Below are positions 47,366 through 59,163 of a stretch of 64,000 nucleotides of DNA, in pieces. Each line of letters opens with the position of its first letter. Position 1 is the stretch's first letter. The stretch comes from Fennellomyces sp. T-0311 (Eukaryota; Mucoromycota; Mucoromycetes; Mucorales; Lichtheimiaceae). The notes under the pieces were generated by a model that was given only the letters and a program-made list of their open reading frames with translations, was not told where the DNA came from and searched no databases. A program made the position numbers and the translations under genes. The DNA is taken from assembly GCA_025266875.1 (NCBI GenBank), contig JALLLT010000038.1, forward strand, positions 310,001 to 374,000. Reading direction: 5' to 3'.

Positions 47366-47890
47366 TTACTGGATATAAGTGGTGGTAAGGTATTGATGCT
47401 TTTCCTGCGCAGCCGTAATATGCTCCTGCTGAGTAAGATGGTCGTCAACGATTTTCCCCCGGGTGAGGAAATAATGTAAGCGGCTATTTGCTTCATGTAG
47501 TTGCTGCTGAAGCACCTTGTTTTCCTTCATCAGAGTTTCCATAGCTTTTCGCATGTTGGCTGTCTCCTGATTTCTCTTTGCGCGGTATTTGGCGGATGCC
47601 ACCTTGTTGCGTTGCTTTCGATCCTGACGGTCCTGCCCAAACTGTGAGAATGTCGGTGGGAGCGTCTCACTCCGTTTGAAACTACTGTCGTCCAACAGGG
47701 TGACAGATGGTAATTCAAAATGCATGTTGTGTGTATCGCAGCTTTTGCTAGACTGCATCGTCGGTAGTGGCGGTGCACCGGAGGGGTTGTCGTCATGGCA
47801 GGTATGGTGATTCATCCATTCGGCCTCCTGGGCTGTAGTATTGCCATCAGAGGAGTATAGCAGCGATGGAATTGACATGCGGGTATCCAT
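47366..47890 (-). CDS. bZIP transcription factor
   Basis: Nuclear DNA-binding protein with a basic region (DRKQRNKVASAKYRAKRNQE, N-x-SAKYR type, similar to Gcn4/Cys3/Met28 factors) followed by a leucine zipper (heptads through METLMKENKVLQQQLHEANS). An acidic, Ser/Thr-rich N-terminal half could activate transcription. Single exon. The frame is open back to an ATG at 47965, but a TATAAATA box at 47972-47979 lies only 7 nt from that codon, so transcription should start downstream and the ATG at 47890 (MDTRMSIPSLL, 82 nt from the TATA box) is preferred; this gives 174 residues. Its regulon cannot be read from sequence. Confidence 0.82.
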   Translation of the reverse strand: MDTRMSIPSLLYSSDGNTTAQEAEWMNHHTCHDDNPSGAPPLPTMQSSKSCDTHNMHFELPSVTLLDDSSFKRSETLPPTFSQFGQDRQDRKQRNKVASAKYRAKRNQETANMRKAMETLMKENKVLQQQLHEANSRLHYFLTRGKIVDDHLTQQEHITAAQEKHQYLTTTYIQ

Positions 47891-47971
47891 TGTAGTTTGA
47901 AAATTTTGGCTGTCTGCCACGGTGACGGGGAAGTTGTGGGTATATACCACCATGGTGGCGCGCATGGCTGG

Positions 47972-47979
47972 TATTTATA
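47972..47979 (-). promoter_or_regulatory. TATA box that decides the bZIP start codon
   Basis: TATAAATA on the minus strand. Other TATA boxes in this window lie 50-90 nt before the ATG, which argues against the ATG at 47965 and for the one at 47890. Confidence 0.5.
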
Positions 47980-48262
47980 CCACTTTGCGATCGTAGTTTC
48001 TCGAAAAAGAATGCTGAGCAGAATTTCTATCATACATCAGCCAATAACAGGTGCTTGGCAGACTTGGCAGGCTTTCTTGGGGGATACAGGATATAAATAT
48101 CCCACCATCATTACGCCATAGGGACGGTTACGCCACACATGCAAAAAAGGGAAAAGTATTGATGCTGCGCAAACCAGGATAAACGGTTACTCCGCCCGAC
48201 CGAGCACCTTTACCCTCGTAGCTTTGCCTTTCCGTGTTCTTACTTTTTTAAAAAAAAGCCTA

Positions 48263-48541
48263 ATGTGGGGACGTATTTTTCACTTCACGGCCGATGCCGT
48301 ACTCATTTCTGCGGTTCTCGCCGGCATCAAACGAAACACCGGATTACAGTACGCTTTACCCTCAAATCTTACTTTTCTGAAAAAACTAATCATGTGCTTT
48401 AGGCCTGCAATGTCCCAGATCGAAAATGAAGATATCCGGAAATATGCGCAGAAATACCTCAACGTCGGCGAGTGGTTGCTGGACAACAGCATTTTGTTTA
48501 TGAATAATTCATCTTACTTTGAAAGGAAGAACAACGATTAA
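48263..48541 (+). CDS. DUF1748 small membrane protein
   Basis: Short fungal protein of the DUF1748 family (yeast YKL065W-A type), probably mitochondrial. Two exons, 48263-48348 and 48403-48541, with a 54-nt intron (GTACGC...CTTTAG); the product is 74 residues. It shows the family pattern: MWGRIFHFTADAVLISAVLA then GIKRNTG, IRKYAQKYLNVGEWLLDNS and the near-invariant end NSSYFERK. Without splicing the frame also happens to stay open, adding 18 residues not found in the family. The ATG at 48263 is the first in frame; the open frame upstream has no ATG. Function is poorly understood. Confidence 0.85.
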   Translation: MWGRIFHFTADAVLISAVLAGIKRNTGLQYALPSNLTFLKKLIMCFRPAMSQIENEDIRKYAQKYLNVGEWLLDNSILFMNNSSYFERKNND

Positions 48542-51500
48542 AGTAAAACCTACACCTACACTGCATATCTTGGCTACCTGATTGGTGGAATGGATGTGAA
48601 AGGTGCCGGTGGCTGGATATGTATATTTCCAAGCAACTTAAACTTTTTTGTTGGAAAACTGCTGCGGATTCGCATTGCTGCTTTTTTGGGAAGTGATTTC
48701 GGAAAAAGGGGTTTGCCGATGATGAAAGCGATCGTGCACGGTCGTGTGTTTTCATAGTTTCCATAACACGATTCGCGGAGCTACGGAGATTATCGTATGT
48801 CTTCTTTATTCAACATGGGTCAGCGTTGCTTAATAATAGTGAATTAACCGGACAACCGGAATTACTACGTAGTCGCTTGGCCACTGGTCTGGCGCGGAAT
48901 TATTCATGGCAACTGACGGAAGGCAACTGTTTGTCTATGTGTATAAGGGGTATGATAGGATGAACACCGATTGGCTTTCACTGCCACGTGATGCAGCGCG
49001 CGTAGTCAACTTTCTTTCATAATGCCTACCGTTCAAACATCTTTGTACGTATGAAAAGACCGGGATTGTGTACAAGCGTAGCCGACGAGCCGATGCATTG
49101 CTATTTGCAACTGCTATCTAATTCTGGTACATACGCTCACTCGTTGAAGACTCTCACGACTTCTGAATCCCAGCAGTTGCGATATATGAGTAGAATACAT
49201 TCGTACACTTAGCACAGAGTGTGGCAAAGCCTCACTATCCGCAGCGCTACTATCCGCAGCGTTACTATCCGCAGCCTGTACGCAGCTAACAATTATATCA
49301 TAAACGTCTTTGTCACCGCAGTGAACTTCTTTGGTATTATCTTTGCGGTGAGTGGCCTTGTGTCACCTACTGAAAGAATGAGGTACTGCGTGCGAAGCTA
49401 CGTTTAGATTTCGGGCCACCTTGCATGTAAGTATCGATTAATAGTTTTTCGTGTTCCCTGTACAATATACGAAGGAGTAAATAAAACATTGCCAACTAAA
49501 ACAAGTTTCTTTCAAGTTCTGTGTTCTTTTTGCTTTCTCAAATCAGCTATTATTATTGGTGTATTAATAAGCAGTCTCTTAGTAAGAAGTCTCTGTTAAA
49601 AGAAACGAATTTCACCTTGGACTCAAAAGGCATTTTTCACTGACGACACTCGTCATAGTTACTCCATTAGATGCTTCGGTACACTTCATGAAATTTCAGT
49701 CATCGTTTCGATTGTTTTCGACACGTTACACATCGCGTCCGCTATGGTCTTTATACTTATTAGCCCAAAAGGCCGAATCTGAGCGTAAATCAATGTCCAA
49801 TACTTGCTTTCCAGCGCATAATCATCCGACACGACTCAGTATTTTGGCAGCATCATGACCCATCATCTTCAGGTGTAATACTAGGGTAGGAGCGGGAATG
49901 AATTTTAAGTCTTTAGTTATTCCGTTGACGAGCCGGTGACCACGTTGTCAGTTATTTCCTTTTTAAGATGTCGGCGTCGAGAATGACTTGCATATGCATG
50001 TTGGCGACTACCTTACTGTTTAAATTTCACCGCTATTTTCTCATGGCATAACGTTACTTTTTCTTTTAAAGTGGATCTAAATAAGTTGGATATTCATCTA
50101 CCAATGGTGCGCATACATGCAATGTTATTCCGTGGTACCGTATTTGTAAGATATCAGTGGATAGGTTCCAACCTTCCTCCGAGGTTGAAGATACCCTTTT
50201 CAAGCAAGTCTTTCCTGGCCGTTGATTGGTTGCATCTCCAGTGTTCTGTCGTCCCTTAATGTTTCTTGTACAACTAGACAGTCGCAGGCCTGAGCGCGAC
50301 TCGGGACTCAGAAGATGCAGGAAGCACAAAATCTCTCACGTCTTTTAGATGATATTGTGATATTTTTGTGTGATACGTATTCATGGTTTCTCTTTAATAA
50401 ATTACGCACGAGCTTTGTATTAGGTCCTTTATCCATCTGCCTAGCATAAGGGATGATGTACTCCCAGTTGTATATTTAGACCATTCATCTTCTAGTGGTC
50501 AGTGTTGACATCCGAGTTTATCTGTGTATTTCTTGATTCAGCTGATACTCCATGCTCTAAAAATGGCTAGAGTCACGTATCTCGGGTGCACTTTTACTGA
50601 ATCTTTTTATCCTGCAACGTGAGGCACGATCCGGCCCCAATGTTCAACGCATATCGGACTATCTGCAAATCAGCTCATGAACGAACTTTTACGTCCTAGG
50701 GGGGAGGAATGAGATTCTTCTAACACATGGTTGTTCCGCGGATCGCCCTTCAAAGACCCTGGTATGGTCGAGTACAAGTCAGTGATCCTTTGTGTTCAAT
50801 GTGGTGATTGTCCAAGGAGCACAAAGAAATACTCTCAGGCTTCTATCTTCGGTTCCTTTAATGGATTCTAAATTGAGCTATACAGGAAGTCAATGGAACA
50901 AAGAGGACTAGAGGCAAGTGAGCTAACTCTGACTGCCAACTGGTATTGGAATTGCCTTCATTAGTGTGTAGTGCTAATATCAAGTTTGACTATGAACAAT
51001 ATTCAGTTTCCGAAGCGTTCTTTAAGCTAATGCACAGAAACCTGCGCATTTCATCTTACTATAAACGCTTTTGCTGTGACCTGTAAGAGTATCCGGTCGA
51101 CTACTGAGCTCACGCTACATCATATAGTGCCCCGATAGCATGCCTCATCAATCACAGCAGGCTCCGAATCTATTTCTTTATTCTCAGGACTCCCTTCCCG
51201 CATCTTGACGCAATGTCTTATATAATGTCCGGGAGCTTGGTCCCAGTCCAAAATAGGCATATTTAGATTCCGCTACGTGGGGACACATGGCATTTTATTA
51301 TCTATCACACGAGGTCGTTCTTGTTGTCAAATTCATGGATTTGCATTTATTTTTGTTATCAAAAAAATGAATGGTGTTATGGAGAATCTGATGGTGGATT
51401 CGGGCCATTAAAAATATACAGTATGAGGGGTGATTAATAATGAGTATGTACAGCAAAGGCGGATGCGATCAAAAAAGGAAAGAAAGAGATAGGCGTGTGT

Positions 51501-51543
51501 TTGTTGTGCAAACAACAGTGTGGGAAAACAGTGATTTGGGCGT
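48542..51543. other. 3-kb intergenic region, no gene seen
   Basis: Apart from a 15-bp triplet repeat at 49232-49275, nothing was recognised. Fragmented frames with stops between 49950 and 51150 may be old transposon or gene debris but cannot be named. Confidence 0.4.
49232..49275. repeat. 15-bp tandem repeat, three copies
   Basis: Unit TACTATCCGCAGCG(c/t), copies starting at about 49232, 49246 and 49261. It lies inside a short ORF (encoding repeated T-I-R-S) that is otherwise unsupported. Confidence 0.75.
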
Positions 51544-51933
51544 TCAGTGGGACATGGGAAGAGAGAAGTACGAGTCAACGGAGGATGTGGATGAGTTTGA
51601 GGTTGGTCGTCTGTGTGATGGTTTGTAGATCGTTTGGTTCTCTTCATCCCATAAGAATTCTGGTTCTGGCTCTCCATCGTGAGACCAGGCGGAAAAGTCG
51701 TCGTCCTCAGGTTCTTTTGGAATGAACTCCTTGCATTGAAGGGGAATGTGGATGAATGTAGGTCTGTTCTTGCGTTGCAATGAAGATGTTGGGCGGGTGA
51801 GTTCGATATTCGCAGGTTTGTTGAAGAGGATTGGCTGCTTTTGATGGATATGCATTGGGTACATGACAATTGGTTCGCTGGTGGGCTCCAAAGTCGAACC
51901 AGAGAAGCGAGGAAGCACAAGTGGAACCGACAT
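51544..51933 (-). CDS. Hypothetical protein, 129 aa
   Basis: Single-exon ORF of 129 residues with an ATG at 51933 and a TATAAAAGG box 60 nt upstream on the same strand. The protein is hydrophilic, Pro/Ser-rich, with an acidic middle (PKEPEDDDFSAWSHDGEPEP) and a Ser/Thr-rich C-terminus; no membrane segment, signal peptide or known domain. I do not recognise the family; it may be lineage-specific and disordered. The overlapping longer minus-strand frame (51408-52043) lacks a promoter-compatible ATG and looks like a shadow. Confidence 0.6.
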   Translation of the reverse strand: MSVPLVLPRFSGSTLEPTSEPIVMYPMHIHQKQPILFNKPANIELTRPTSSLQRKNRPTFIHIPLQCKEFIPKEPEDDDFSAWSHDGEPEPEFLWDEENQTIYKPSHRRPTSNSSTSSVDSYFSLPMSH

Positions 51934-51992
51934 TTTGAGAGATGCTTATGTTTTGAAGATAAAGTAAAGAAGGGAGTGTTGAAAAGCTGGAT

Positions 51993-52001
51993 CCTTTTAT
52001 A
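51993..52001 (-). promoter_or_regulatory. TATA box of the 129-aa gene
   Basis: TATAAAAGG on the minus strand, 60 nt upstream of the ATG at 51933. Confidence 0.6.
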
Positions 52002-52445
52002 CCAAATATGCGGGAATAAAGGCAAGTTTGGCGTGCTTACCATTTCTAGTCCCGATGATAGAAAAACGAGACTTTTTTGGTTTCAGGTTGTCAAAGGAGA
52101 GGGGGGAAAAGTGGGATGGTAAATATTTGCTTCCGTGGCTGGTATTGCCGACGACAAAGGTCCCAAGCCATTATTCCAGAGGGGTTGGGGGGCCAATGTT
52201 GGCTTTGCTATCTGGCTAAAGGTAAGTGACGATCTCACAACTTAAAGAAAAAAAGAAAAAGATCCGGGCACTCCGCATTGTACTACAGCGCAATCACGGC
52301 ATGAAAACGATTGAAATTCATGTGTCAGAAACTCCGGCCACAGTGCCTGAACTCGGCAACACTCGGGTTTTCCAACCAATGCCATCCGACCCGTCCCGAT
52401 TCCCGCTAACTACCATCACTTTTCCGTGCAAACTAGCAAATTTTA

Positions 52446-53528
52446 TTATAAGTCGACGATACGCTCTACACGACCGCATTCAGCAAGATGTTGTCCGCGG
52501 TACTTGATGATATATTCGCCATTCGGTCGCTCCGTTACTGTCTTGTTCACTGGACAGCCCTATAGTAACGTGATACTTCAATACCCACAACCCAATCTCC
52601 AATTATAATCATCTCTCCGTACCTTATTACTATTTGAACACTTGTAATAAATACTTTTACAGCCCGTCTTCCTCTGAGTGGTGTTTCCATTGTTCTTCCA
52701 AAAATATCGATCCTGGTATGGGAATTCGCGGGTTTCTACGATTTTGGTGATGGCCTGCATCTCGCGTCTTCGCCTCGCCCGACCGGAGGTAGTGGTAATA
52801 TGATTAGGAGTAGAAGTCGTGCCAGTCACTGGACTGGTACATTCGGCATTATCGGAGACTTCTTTTTCTTCGGTTGTGATGGTATTGGTATTATGGGAGG
52901 GTTCTGATGATGAGGAATAATATTCAGCGGCAGGAGATGGATATGCAGATGCAACGGTCGTGGATGAACTATAAAATATCGTCAATCAATCACATGGCCC
53001 ATAACAGGTTTTTTTCCCTTTGACTAACCTGATGGATGGTGATGCAGGGAAAAATGATGGTGAAGGAGGTGATGCAGTGTGCGATAACGTGCCCATCGCA
53101 ACCATGGCCACAGCTGCCGAGTTGCGACGTTCTTGGTGGTCGTCGATGGTTTCGCGGGAAGGCGGAGGATATGGAGCCACTCGAAGCATAGATTGTCGTC
53201 TGCCACTATTGCTCATATTGCTTCCACTGCTGCTGATGGAGCTATTTGAAGAATGACTGCTCATGCTGTTGTTGCGCTTGTGCGATCGATCTTCCTTTAA
53301 GTACAAGTCCAGTTCCTTGGCGCGCAACTTCGCCTCTTCTGTCCGTCGCTTATCTTCTTCAACCTTGCTGCTTAAGATTAACTTGAGGAGTTCGGGTTGC
53401 GTCTGGTATTGTGCCAATACGTCTTGCAGATCAAATATTTGCACAGGGGGAGGTGATGATGATGGTGAGGACTTTGGCCATGCTGGCGTTGAGGCGTAGG
53501 GTGAATATCGAGGAGTAGCGGTTGTCAT
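52446..53528 (-). CDS. WRKY/GCM1-like zinc-finger transcription factor
   Basis: Three exons, 53528-53029, 52968-52623 and 52559-52446, total 319 residues. A Pro/Ser-rich N-terminus is followed by a charged coiled-coil-like segment (SSKVEEDKRRTEEAKLRAKE), long Ser-rich linkers, a basic GRARRRREM stretch and a C-terminal zinc-finger domain: YFWKNNGNTTQRKTGCKSIY, YKCSNSNKGCPVNKTV, then EYIIKYRGQHLAEC. The C-x6-C ... YxGxH-x3-C arrangement with the aromatic/basic strand before it resembles the WRKY-GCM1/FLYWCH fold group of DNA-binding domains. The domain is split by intron 2 and can be seen only after splicing. DNA-binding role is inference. A TATATAAA box lies 66 nt upstream of the ATG. Confidence 0.78.
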
Positions 53529-53593
53529 TTTGAATGTGTAAAGTTAAAAAGAGGAAAAGTGTGGGGCTCCAGACAAAAAGAAGTTGCTAATCC

Positions 53594-53601
53594 TTTATAT
53601 A
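53594..53601 (-). promoter_or_regulatory. TATA box of the zinc-finger factor gene
   Basis: TATATAAA on the minus strand, 66 nt upstream of the ATG at 53528. Confidence 0.6.
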
Positions 53602-56325
53602 CCACGGGAGGTGTAATGAGGCGGGGTATTTCTCAAATAGCTTTTTCCGGTGGCACGAGTTAGAAACCGCTTTCACTCTATCCCATCTCTCATCATTATA
53701 CATATCAGCATGGAATGCTCGGAGAAATTAAATATGAGTCTTTTTTCATGACTCTCGTACCTTTGCCCTTCCCCTTCCAGTGTCTGCAAACACCTCTTTG
53801 CGCCTAGTGTCAATTTTGACTTGGCACAGTCTTTCACATGCCGTTGTGTGATGTGGAGTAACAATCGAAACATCGGCCTATTTCCCAATTTGAAACTTGT
53901 TTGTGGCACAACCCTCTACCGCCCGCATTTTTCAACTGTTTACCGACAAACCCCGCGCTTCACCAATCGTGTAAAGTACCATTTTTCTCATTTTTTAATC
54001 CTTTTGACAGGGCTGTGATTCATGTGTTTTATGGCTGTTGTCATAGCAGCTGTTATACATACCATAATCTCCTAGACAACTTTCTGAATATATCACAACA
54101 GTTGTTTACGAAAAAAACCGATGGCTCGGTGGACCACAGGGGCCGGGCGGAGTTGACAAGTGATGAGTCGACTAAAGGATTAGCCAGGGCAAGGTCATCA
54201 AGCGACTACGCCTAATTGTCCTGCCGTCCGCTCTATTTGTCATGACAGAAATGTGAGATGGAGGCCGCGGAATACAGGTAACGATAAAGGAACCAATCAC
54301 TTTTGGTACCGTATCGCGTCAAATGGCTCGCCTGTTCCCCGCGCTTCCAGAAACCTGGAAATGCTGGAGAAGAAGGAGGCTTACTTCATATGAGCACTGA
54401 TAAAGAAATTAGACGTTGGGAGATAAGTTGAAACCGCTTGCAGATAACGAAGAAAAAAACATAGTTGATAGCCCGTATATTGATCGTCGTTACAGCACAA
54501 ATACACATATTTAGGCGAACAAGATGGCAGGAAATAAGCGATCTGCCTTTATCCGTAACAAGTATATCCTTTTTGGATGGAACCGGCATGAATATTGCCT
54601 GATAAGATCTCTTTCCATGAACTGTGAGTCAGATTGGACCAGGCAAAATGTCAAAGTGAGACCCCGCTTTTCCATGAAATCCGGCATTGCTGGCGCCCGA
54701 TTTAAGCGAACTGAGCTTGCTTGTGCTGTCTGAAGTTGTGGCATAATTGCTGGAAAAAAAATGCTTATTAATGGCTATCTTTTTAAGGTGTGTCTTAAAG
54801 CCGTTTGTACTCGCTGCACGTCGTATCACCTGATCAAACATGGCATGATGACGTTTCAACTTTAACGGTTCCGAACTAAGTTATTTATGCAAGCAGATAA
54901 GGTTAATTTGAACAATATCACTTTCTCAGCGTCTTTCGTGTTATCTCCAGCCGTATTCCCAGATATTCCTTCCGGCGATTTAAAAGTGTACTTTTATCTG
55001 CAGGATTTTGTCGGGAAAGCCGCAATAAAAGGCGGAACTACGATAAAGATATACGATCTACCCGGATCTACTCGAGATTGGGGCATAGCAACCATTTGGG
55101 CTGCGATACAATGGCTGGAGTTAATTATGTATATCGGATTGAAACACACCTTTCACTTATTCAAGTATCGAGAGAGAGAACCAATGGGATCAAACGTAGT
55201 AATGTATTTTTGAGCAAGATATCCTTACTTTGATGAAGTTGCCGTGGTTGAACAGCGGAAGGGAGGGAGGATTTGATTATCTTTTGCAATTAAAGTAGAT
55301 CAACCACACGGGGCGATGTTGTGGATGCCTAGTGCATCGCAGTTAATTGCTGAGGGCCCGAAGCGACGGCTCGGGCGCAGGCAACTTTGCGCCATTGCAC
55401 TTTGTTATCCTTTTGTTTCGCCGATATAAGTGAGCTGACAAACGCTTGAAACAATACGAACATCTGCTAGACGAGAGACACCCATCTGTACCTTACGACT
55501 TTTTGGTAAATGGGGTTAAACTTTTGAGTCTAATGAACAGTTTATCTCGTGCGACAATGAAGTATAAACTTGCTTCTTTGTAATATTGGCTGCCTACAAG
55601 TATACAGTGTATCTGATATATGGTGATACTCCTGATATACGTGTAACAACAACGACTCTTTGGACATGTCCGTACTAAGAAAACGAACTTCGCCATCGAA
55701 CACTTATTTCACCTTTAGTTTAGACATTCACACTTCCGATGTGCTGTAGTCATGCACATCTTGAATAACAATAGATAATATACAAATTCTCGGCATAAAA
55801 AGGCGAAACATTGTTTTACTTGCGGTGATGCCACAAATGACTTGTAATTCTGCAGAGATTCGTTTCCTGTTGTTTGGTATCAAAGAATTTGAGAATACTC
55901 AATGAGACAGAACGACTTCTGTAAGATTTGGGTTTGTATTTTCTGAATCAAGTGTCCTTTACAATGAAGGGTAACAACGAGTATTTATATCTACTGCTGT
56001 GGTGAAGGGTTACTGGAGATAGAGTGCTGTTGATTTCTCAATTGGGAATATGGTGGGGATATCTATTGTTATCAGGGTACATTGGCGTATTAGCACTCTA
56101 GTGTTGCTATATGCTTCCGAGTGATCCGTGCATCCCTACCTTGTACAACTTGGTGTCGCTCTGTGTGATATACTAGGCGTAATACTTTTATGTGGAGTAT
56201 TGTTCCCCAGATACGACAGGTATAATCTTGCCTGAAAGGTAGAAGAGGGGTGCTATCCTTGGCAATGTCCACAGTGAAACCAATTGTTGTGATGTTTGTT
56301 GCACCGACAAAACCTTAGTTTCAAG
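53602..56325. other. Intergenic region with unassigned ORFs
   Basis: The plus-strand ORF 54887-55213 (108 codons, ATG start) contains KIYDLPGSTRDWGIATIWAA but matches nothing I know. Other ORFs are shorter and unsupported. No RNA gene was recognised. Confidence 0.35.
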
Positions 56326-57470
56326 TTACAATGCTGTGGCCAGGAAAGTTCGGGTTATCGCAATGTTTTGCTCTGTTGAGTCGCACATACTTGCCATTTT
56401 TTGGGTATACACATGCAGAATCATTTCTTGCCAGCAATAAGTACGCAACTTACTAGAGAACTTTTCATAAACTACCTGTGTCATGTCGTTCTGGTCGCTT
56501 TCCAGTTCTTTCCACACCTTCTTTGCACCCGCGTGATCGTTGTCTTCAATAGAGCAGTTGATTCGGCGCCAATTTCCAACAAAGTGAGCGCAGGAGGATT
56601 TGCCAGCAGTGCCGTGAAGACTTAGCTTTTTTACAGACCGTGCTTGGAATTTTTTGATACGCGACCTTAGCACGAACTTCGCGTGTTTGCCTTGCCCTTG
56701 ATAGTCGTTGCATATATAGGGTTCTTTTGTTCCAAGTCGCTTTTGCCTGGCACCGCGACTTTTTTCTAGTCTTTTACAAGCTCTTCTTTCATCATATACT
56801 GGCGGTACCTACCAAGAAAGCACGCTGTCCATTTTTTGACAAATTTATGCTGTTCACAAATTCAACCTTCTGCTTCTCCAACGCGCTATAGATTTTTGGA
56901 TTTGGGAGATCGCTCCGAAAATGTTTTGGGAGGTTTTTTTTGGGGGGCAGCTACTATGGCAGGCGACATGGGTACTTTCAGAAGTCTTGAATTTGTAGCT
57001 TTTGTTCAGCAGATAGTATAAAACGGCAGCAGTGAGTTTCAAAGCCGTCTTTTCATATGGTTGTGGACATGACTCCTATATTTGATCGTGCAGATCATAA
57101 TGCATGAAGGTATCCAGCGTAAGCATTTTCATTGCCGCTCCTCCAAAGATACTGAACTCTGACTTGGTTCCATCTTAATTACGAAGTTGGACGAATGGGC
57201 ACAACGAGTTCACAGGGTCCACGGCATACGCTTTCCCTCTTTCCGTAAAGTCGACACCTTTAAAAGATGCCTTCGCTATGTCTGTTACGCGCACCAGATT
57301 TTTGTCGTTGCCCGACCCACAAAGCATTGTGGTTACAGCAATAAGGGACCGTATAAGAGTCCTTGTCGCCGTATGACTCAAAGTCGTCGTCTACATCTTC
57401 TCCATCCATGTGTTCAGCGACCAAATGGTAGTAGTCATTAATGCTAGCGTGTATCTGGGAGTTCATAATG
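56326..57470 (-). pseudogene. Decayed multi-frame ORF cluster, transposon-like
   Basis: Four protein-like minus-strand segments follow each other in different frames. 57470-57300: MNSQIHASINDYYHLVAEHM, then NHNALWVGQRQ. 57300-57180: NLVRVTDIAKASFKGVDFTE then AYAVDPVNSLCPFV, stop, then DGTKSEFSIFGGAAMKMLTL. 57042-56854: LTAAVLYYLLNKSYKFKTSE. 56673-56326: KKLSLHGTAGKSSCAHFVGN then WRRINCSIEDN. Frame changes and stops separate them, so no product can be made. The order of a VDP-x(n)-DGT-x(n)-FG block followed by a GNW block is faintly like eukaryotic TnpB-related (Fanzor) proteins, but the resemblance is too weak to assign; an unrelated transposon or host pseudogene is equally possible. Confidence 0.35.
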
Positions 57471-58471
57471 AGAAAGCTTTGTCAGCTTCATTGTGAAGTT
57501 TCTCAAAAAGTAGATTGTTATGCAACTATCACACATTTCAATATACACTTACGAGCAGGTTGAGTCGCAACATATTTATAACCTACTCTGACCATCCGCA
57601 GCCGATGGACATCGCAAGATCATCGTTGTATCCGACATGAACACGCCGAACAAGCTTCTTTGTCATCAATACTGTCCGTCAGCGAATAAGAGCTCTTCAT
57701 CCTTCGGACATCGGAACGTTGGGCTTCATGCTTACCAAATGCCCAGCCAATCAGGTTACTCACCCCCACGACCTTCCGGTCAACGTGTCTCTTCACGAAT
57801 ATGCTCTGTCAGCATTCACCCTATCGATCATCATGATCCGTCACTGCTTAACAAAATAAGTTTGACATTGCACATCACTCACGAAAATACCGGCTTAAGG
57901 AAAACCCATCTGGGATAAGCACTTACTATAATAATAGAGAGTAAAGCATAAGTCAGTGACCCTTTTGAGTCTCATTGCATATTCATCTCTTATACTTGTT
58001 CCTCTCTGATTTAACAATCATTGAAGAGCGAAATACCACTGTTATACTCCAGAGATATGGGTTGACGCGAGGTTTCTTGGGATTACTTCCATTCTTTTTT
58101 TTTTTTGGCTATGGCCGCCTTCTTCTTCACATCTTTGCTTCCTGCTGCTCGTTCAGGAGCAAAAGCTGCCCGAAGTAACATCCGGATTGTTACCCGTAAG
58201 TCATGCCATTTTCGCTTGTCTGGCCATATTTTTTTTTTTTTTGGTTGAAGAATGAAATGAAATCTAGTCGGAGTGTTTCGTTACAATGAAGCATACGAGG
58301 TATGCGCCCGCTTCGTGCAGGAGCCTGGTTATTGAGAGATCACTAACTCTTCGATAGCTTAAATACTCTATGCAAATTAATCAGCTCATACTTTTATTGA
58401 GACGATGCAATTATTACCATTGTCGTTGAGTGAGCATCCCAGTATATATGCAGTAACTACAGCTTATGTGT
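57471..58471. other. Intergenic, no gene seen
   Basis: Contains two poly-T tracts (near 58099 and 58231). Nothing else was recognised. Confidence 0.35.
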
Positions 58472-59163
58472 TCATTGTCTGACATTCAATTCTTTTCCAA
58501 GTATGTCAAAAAGGCTTGGAGAGCAGGCGCCGGGATCGCCAATCATGTGTTTCCCGTCAATTATGAAGGCCATGGCTCTACTTAATGCTGCATAGCCTTG
58601 CCATATCTCCATTGGAGACCTCATTAATAGAGATACTACGGGGTGGTATCTGGTAAAACATAGTTTGCGCTTTACTGATTTAGTAATCTTCGCAATGACA
58701 TCATATGCCAATTGTATGCCCCTGCCGGTGTCCTATAGGGCTTCGTTGAAATGTCTTAAGTATGTAAACTTTTTGGTCTTTGTTTGGCTCAGGTCGAAAT
58801 ATACTTTTTAGGCTCATGGAAATTGCTTTGCAGTCATCAACAACTTTTGTTTTTGGTCACTCATGCAGCTTCCTCCTCTTCAATGGTATCTAAGATATTG
58901 TTGCGTTCTTTTTGTAGATATCTAGAAAGTCTAGGTAAAGACTCCTGTCTATGTAATATATATAGCTTTAATGGACCTTCTCCACATTCATCCTCTTCAA
59001 AAAAAGCGCTCTTCGCGGTTTTAGCCCAAAATACATTCGGGAGTACTTGGCGACATTGTTCCTTGTTCCGCGTCCAAACGATAGACCCTTCCTTGGCCTC
59101 GATTACTATTTTTCGATACATGGCTCGAGTAGAAACGTCCATACGCTTGCAGTCAGCACACAT
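58472..59163 (-). pseudogene. Two protein-like ORF fragments, possible transposon debris
   Basis: ORF 59163-58861 (MYRKIVIEAKEGSIVWTRNK, then QVLPNVFWAKTAKSAFFEED, ending in EEEEAA) and, 150 bp further on, ORF 58711-58472 (YHPVVSLLMRSPMEIWQGYA, then GDPGACSPSLFDILGKELN). Both look like genuine protein sequence but have no recognised domain, no obvious promoter and no splice sites joining them. They may be pieces of one repeated, decayed gene. Confidence 0.3.

Noticed and set aside
48224..48262. Upstream extension of the DUF1748 protein
   Set aside because: The extension begins at a TTG, not ATG, and family members start with the MWGR-like segment.
51408..52043. 211-codon minus-strand ORF
   Set aside because: Out-of-frame overlap with the better supported 129-aa gene; it extends through that gene's TATA box and has no suitable ATG.
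54887..55213. 108-codon plus-strand ORF
   Set aside because: Has an ATG but no promoter, recognisable domain or splice context; not enough to call a gene.
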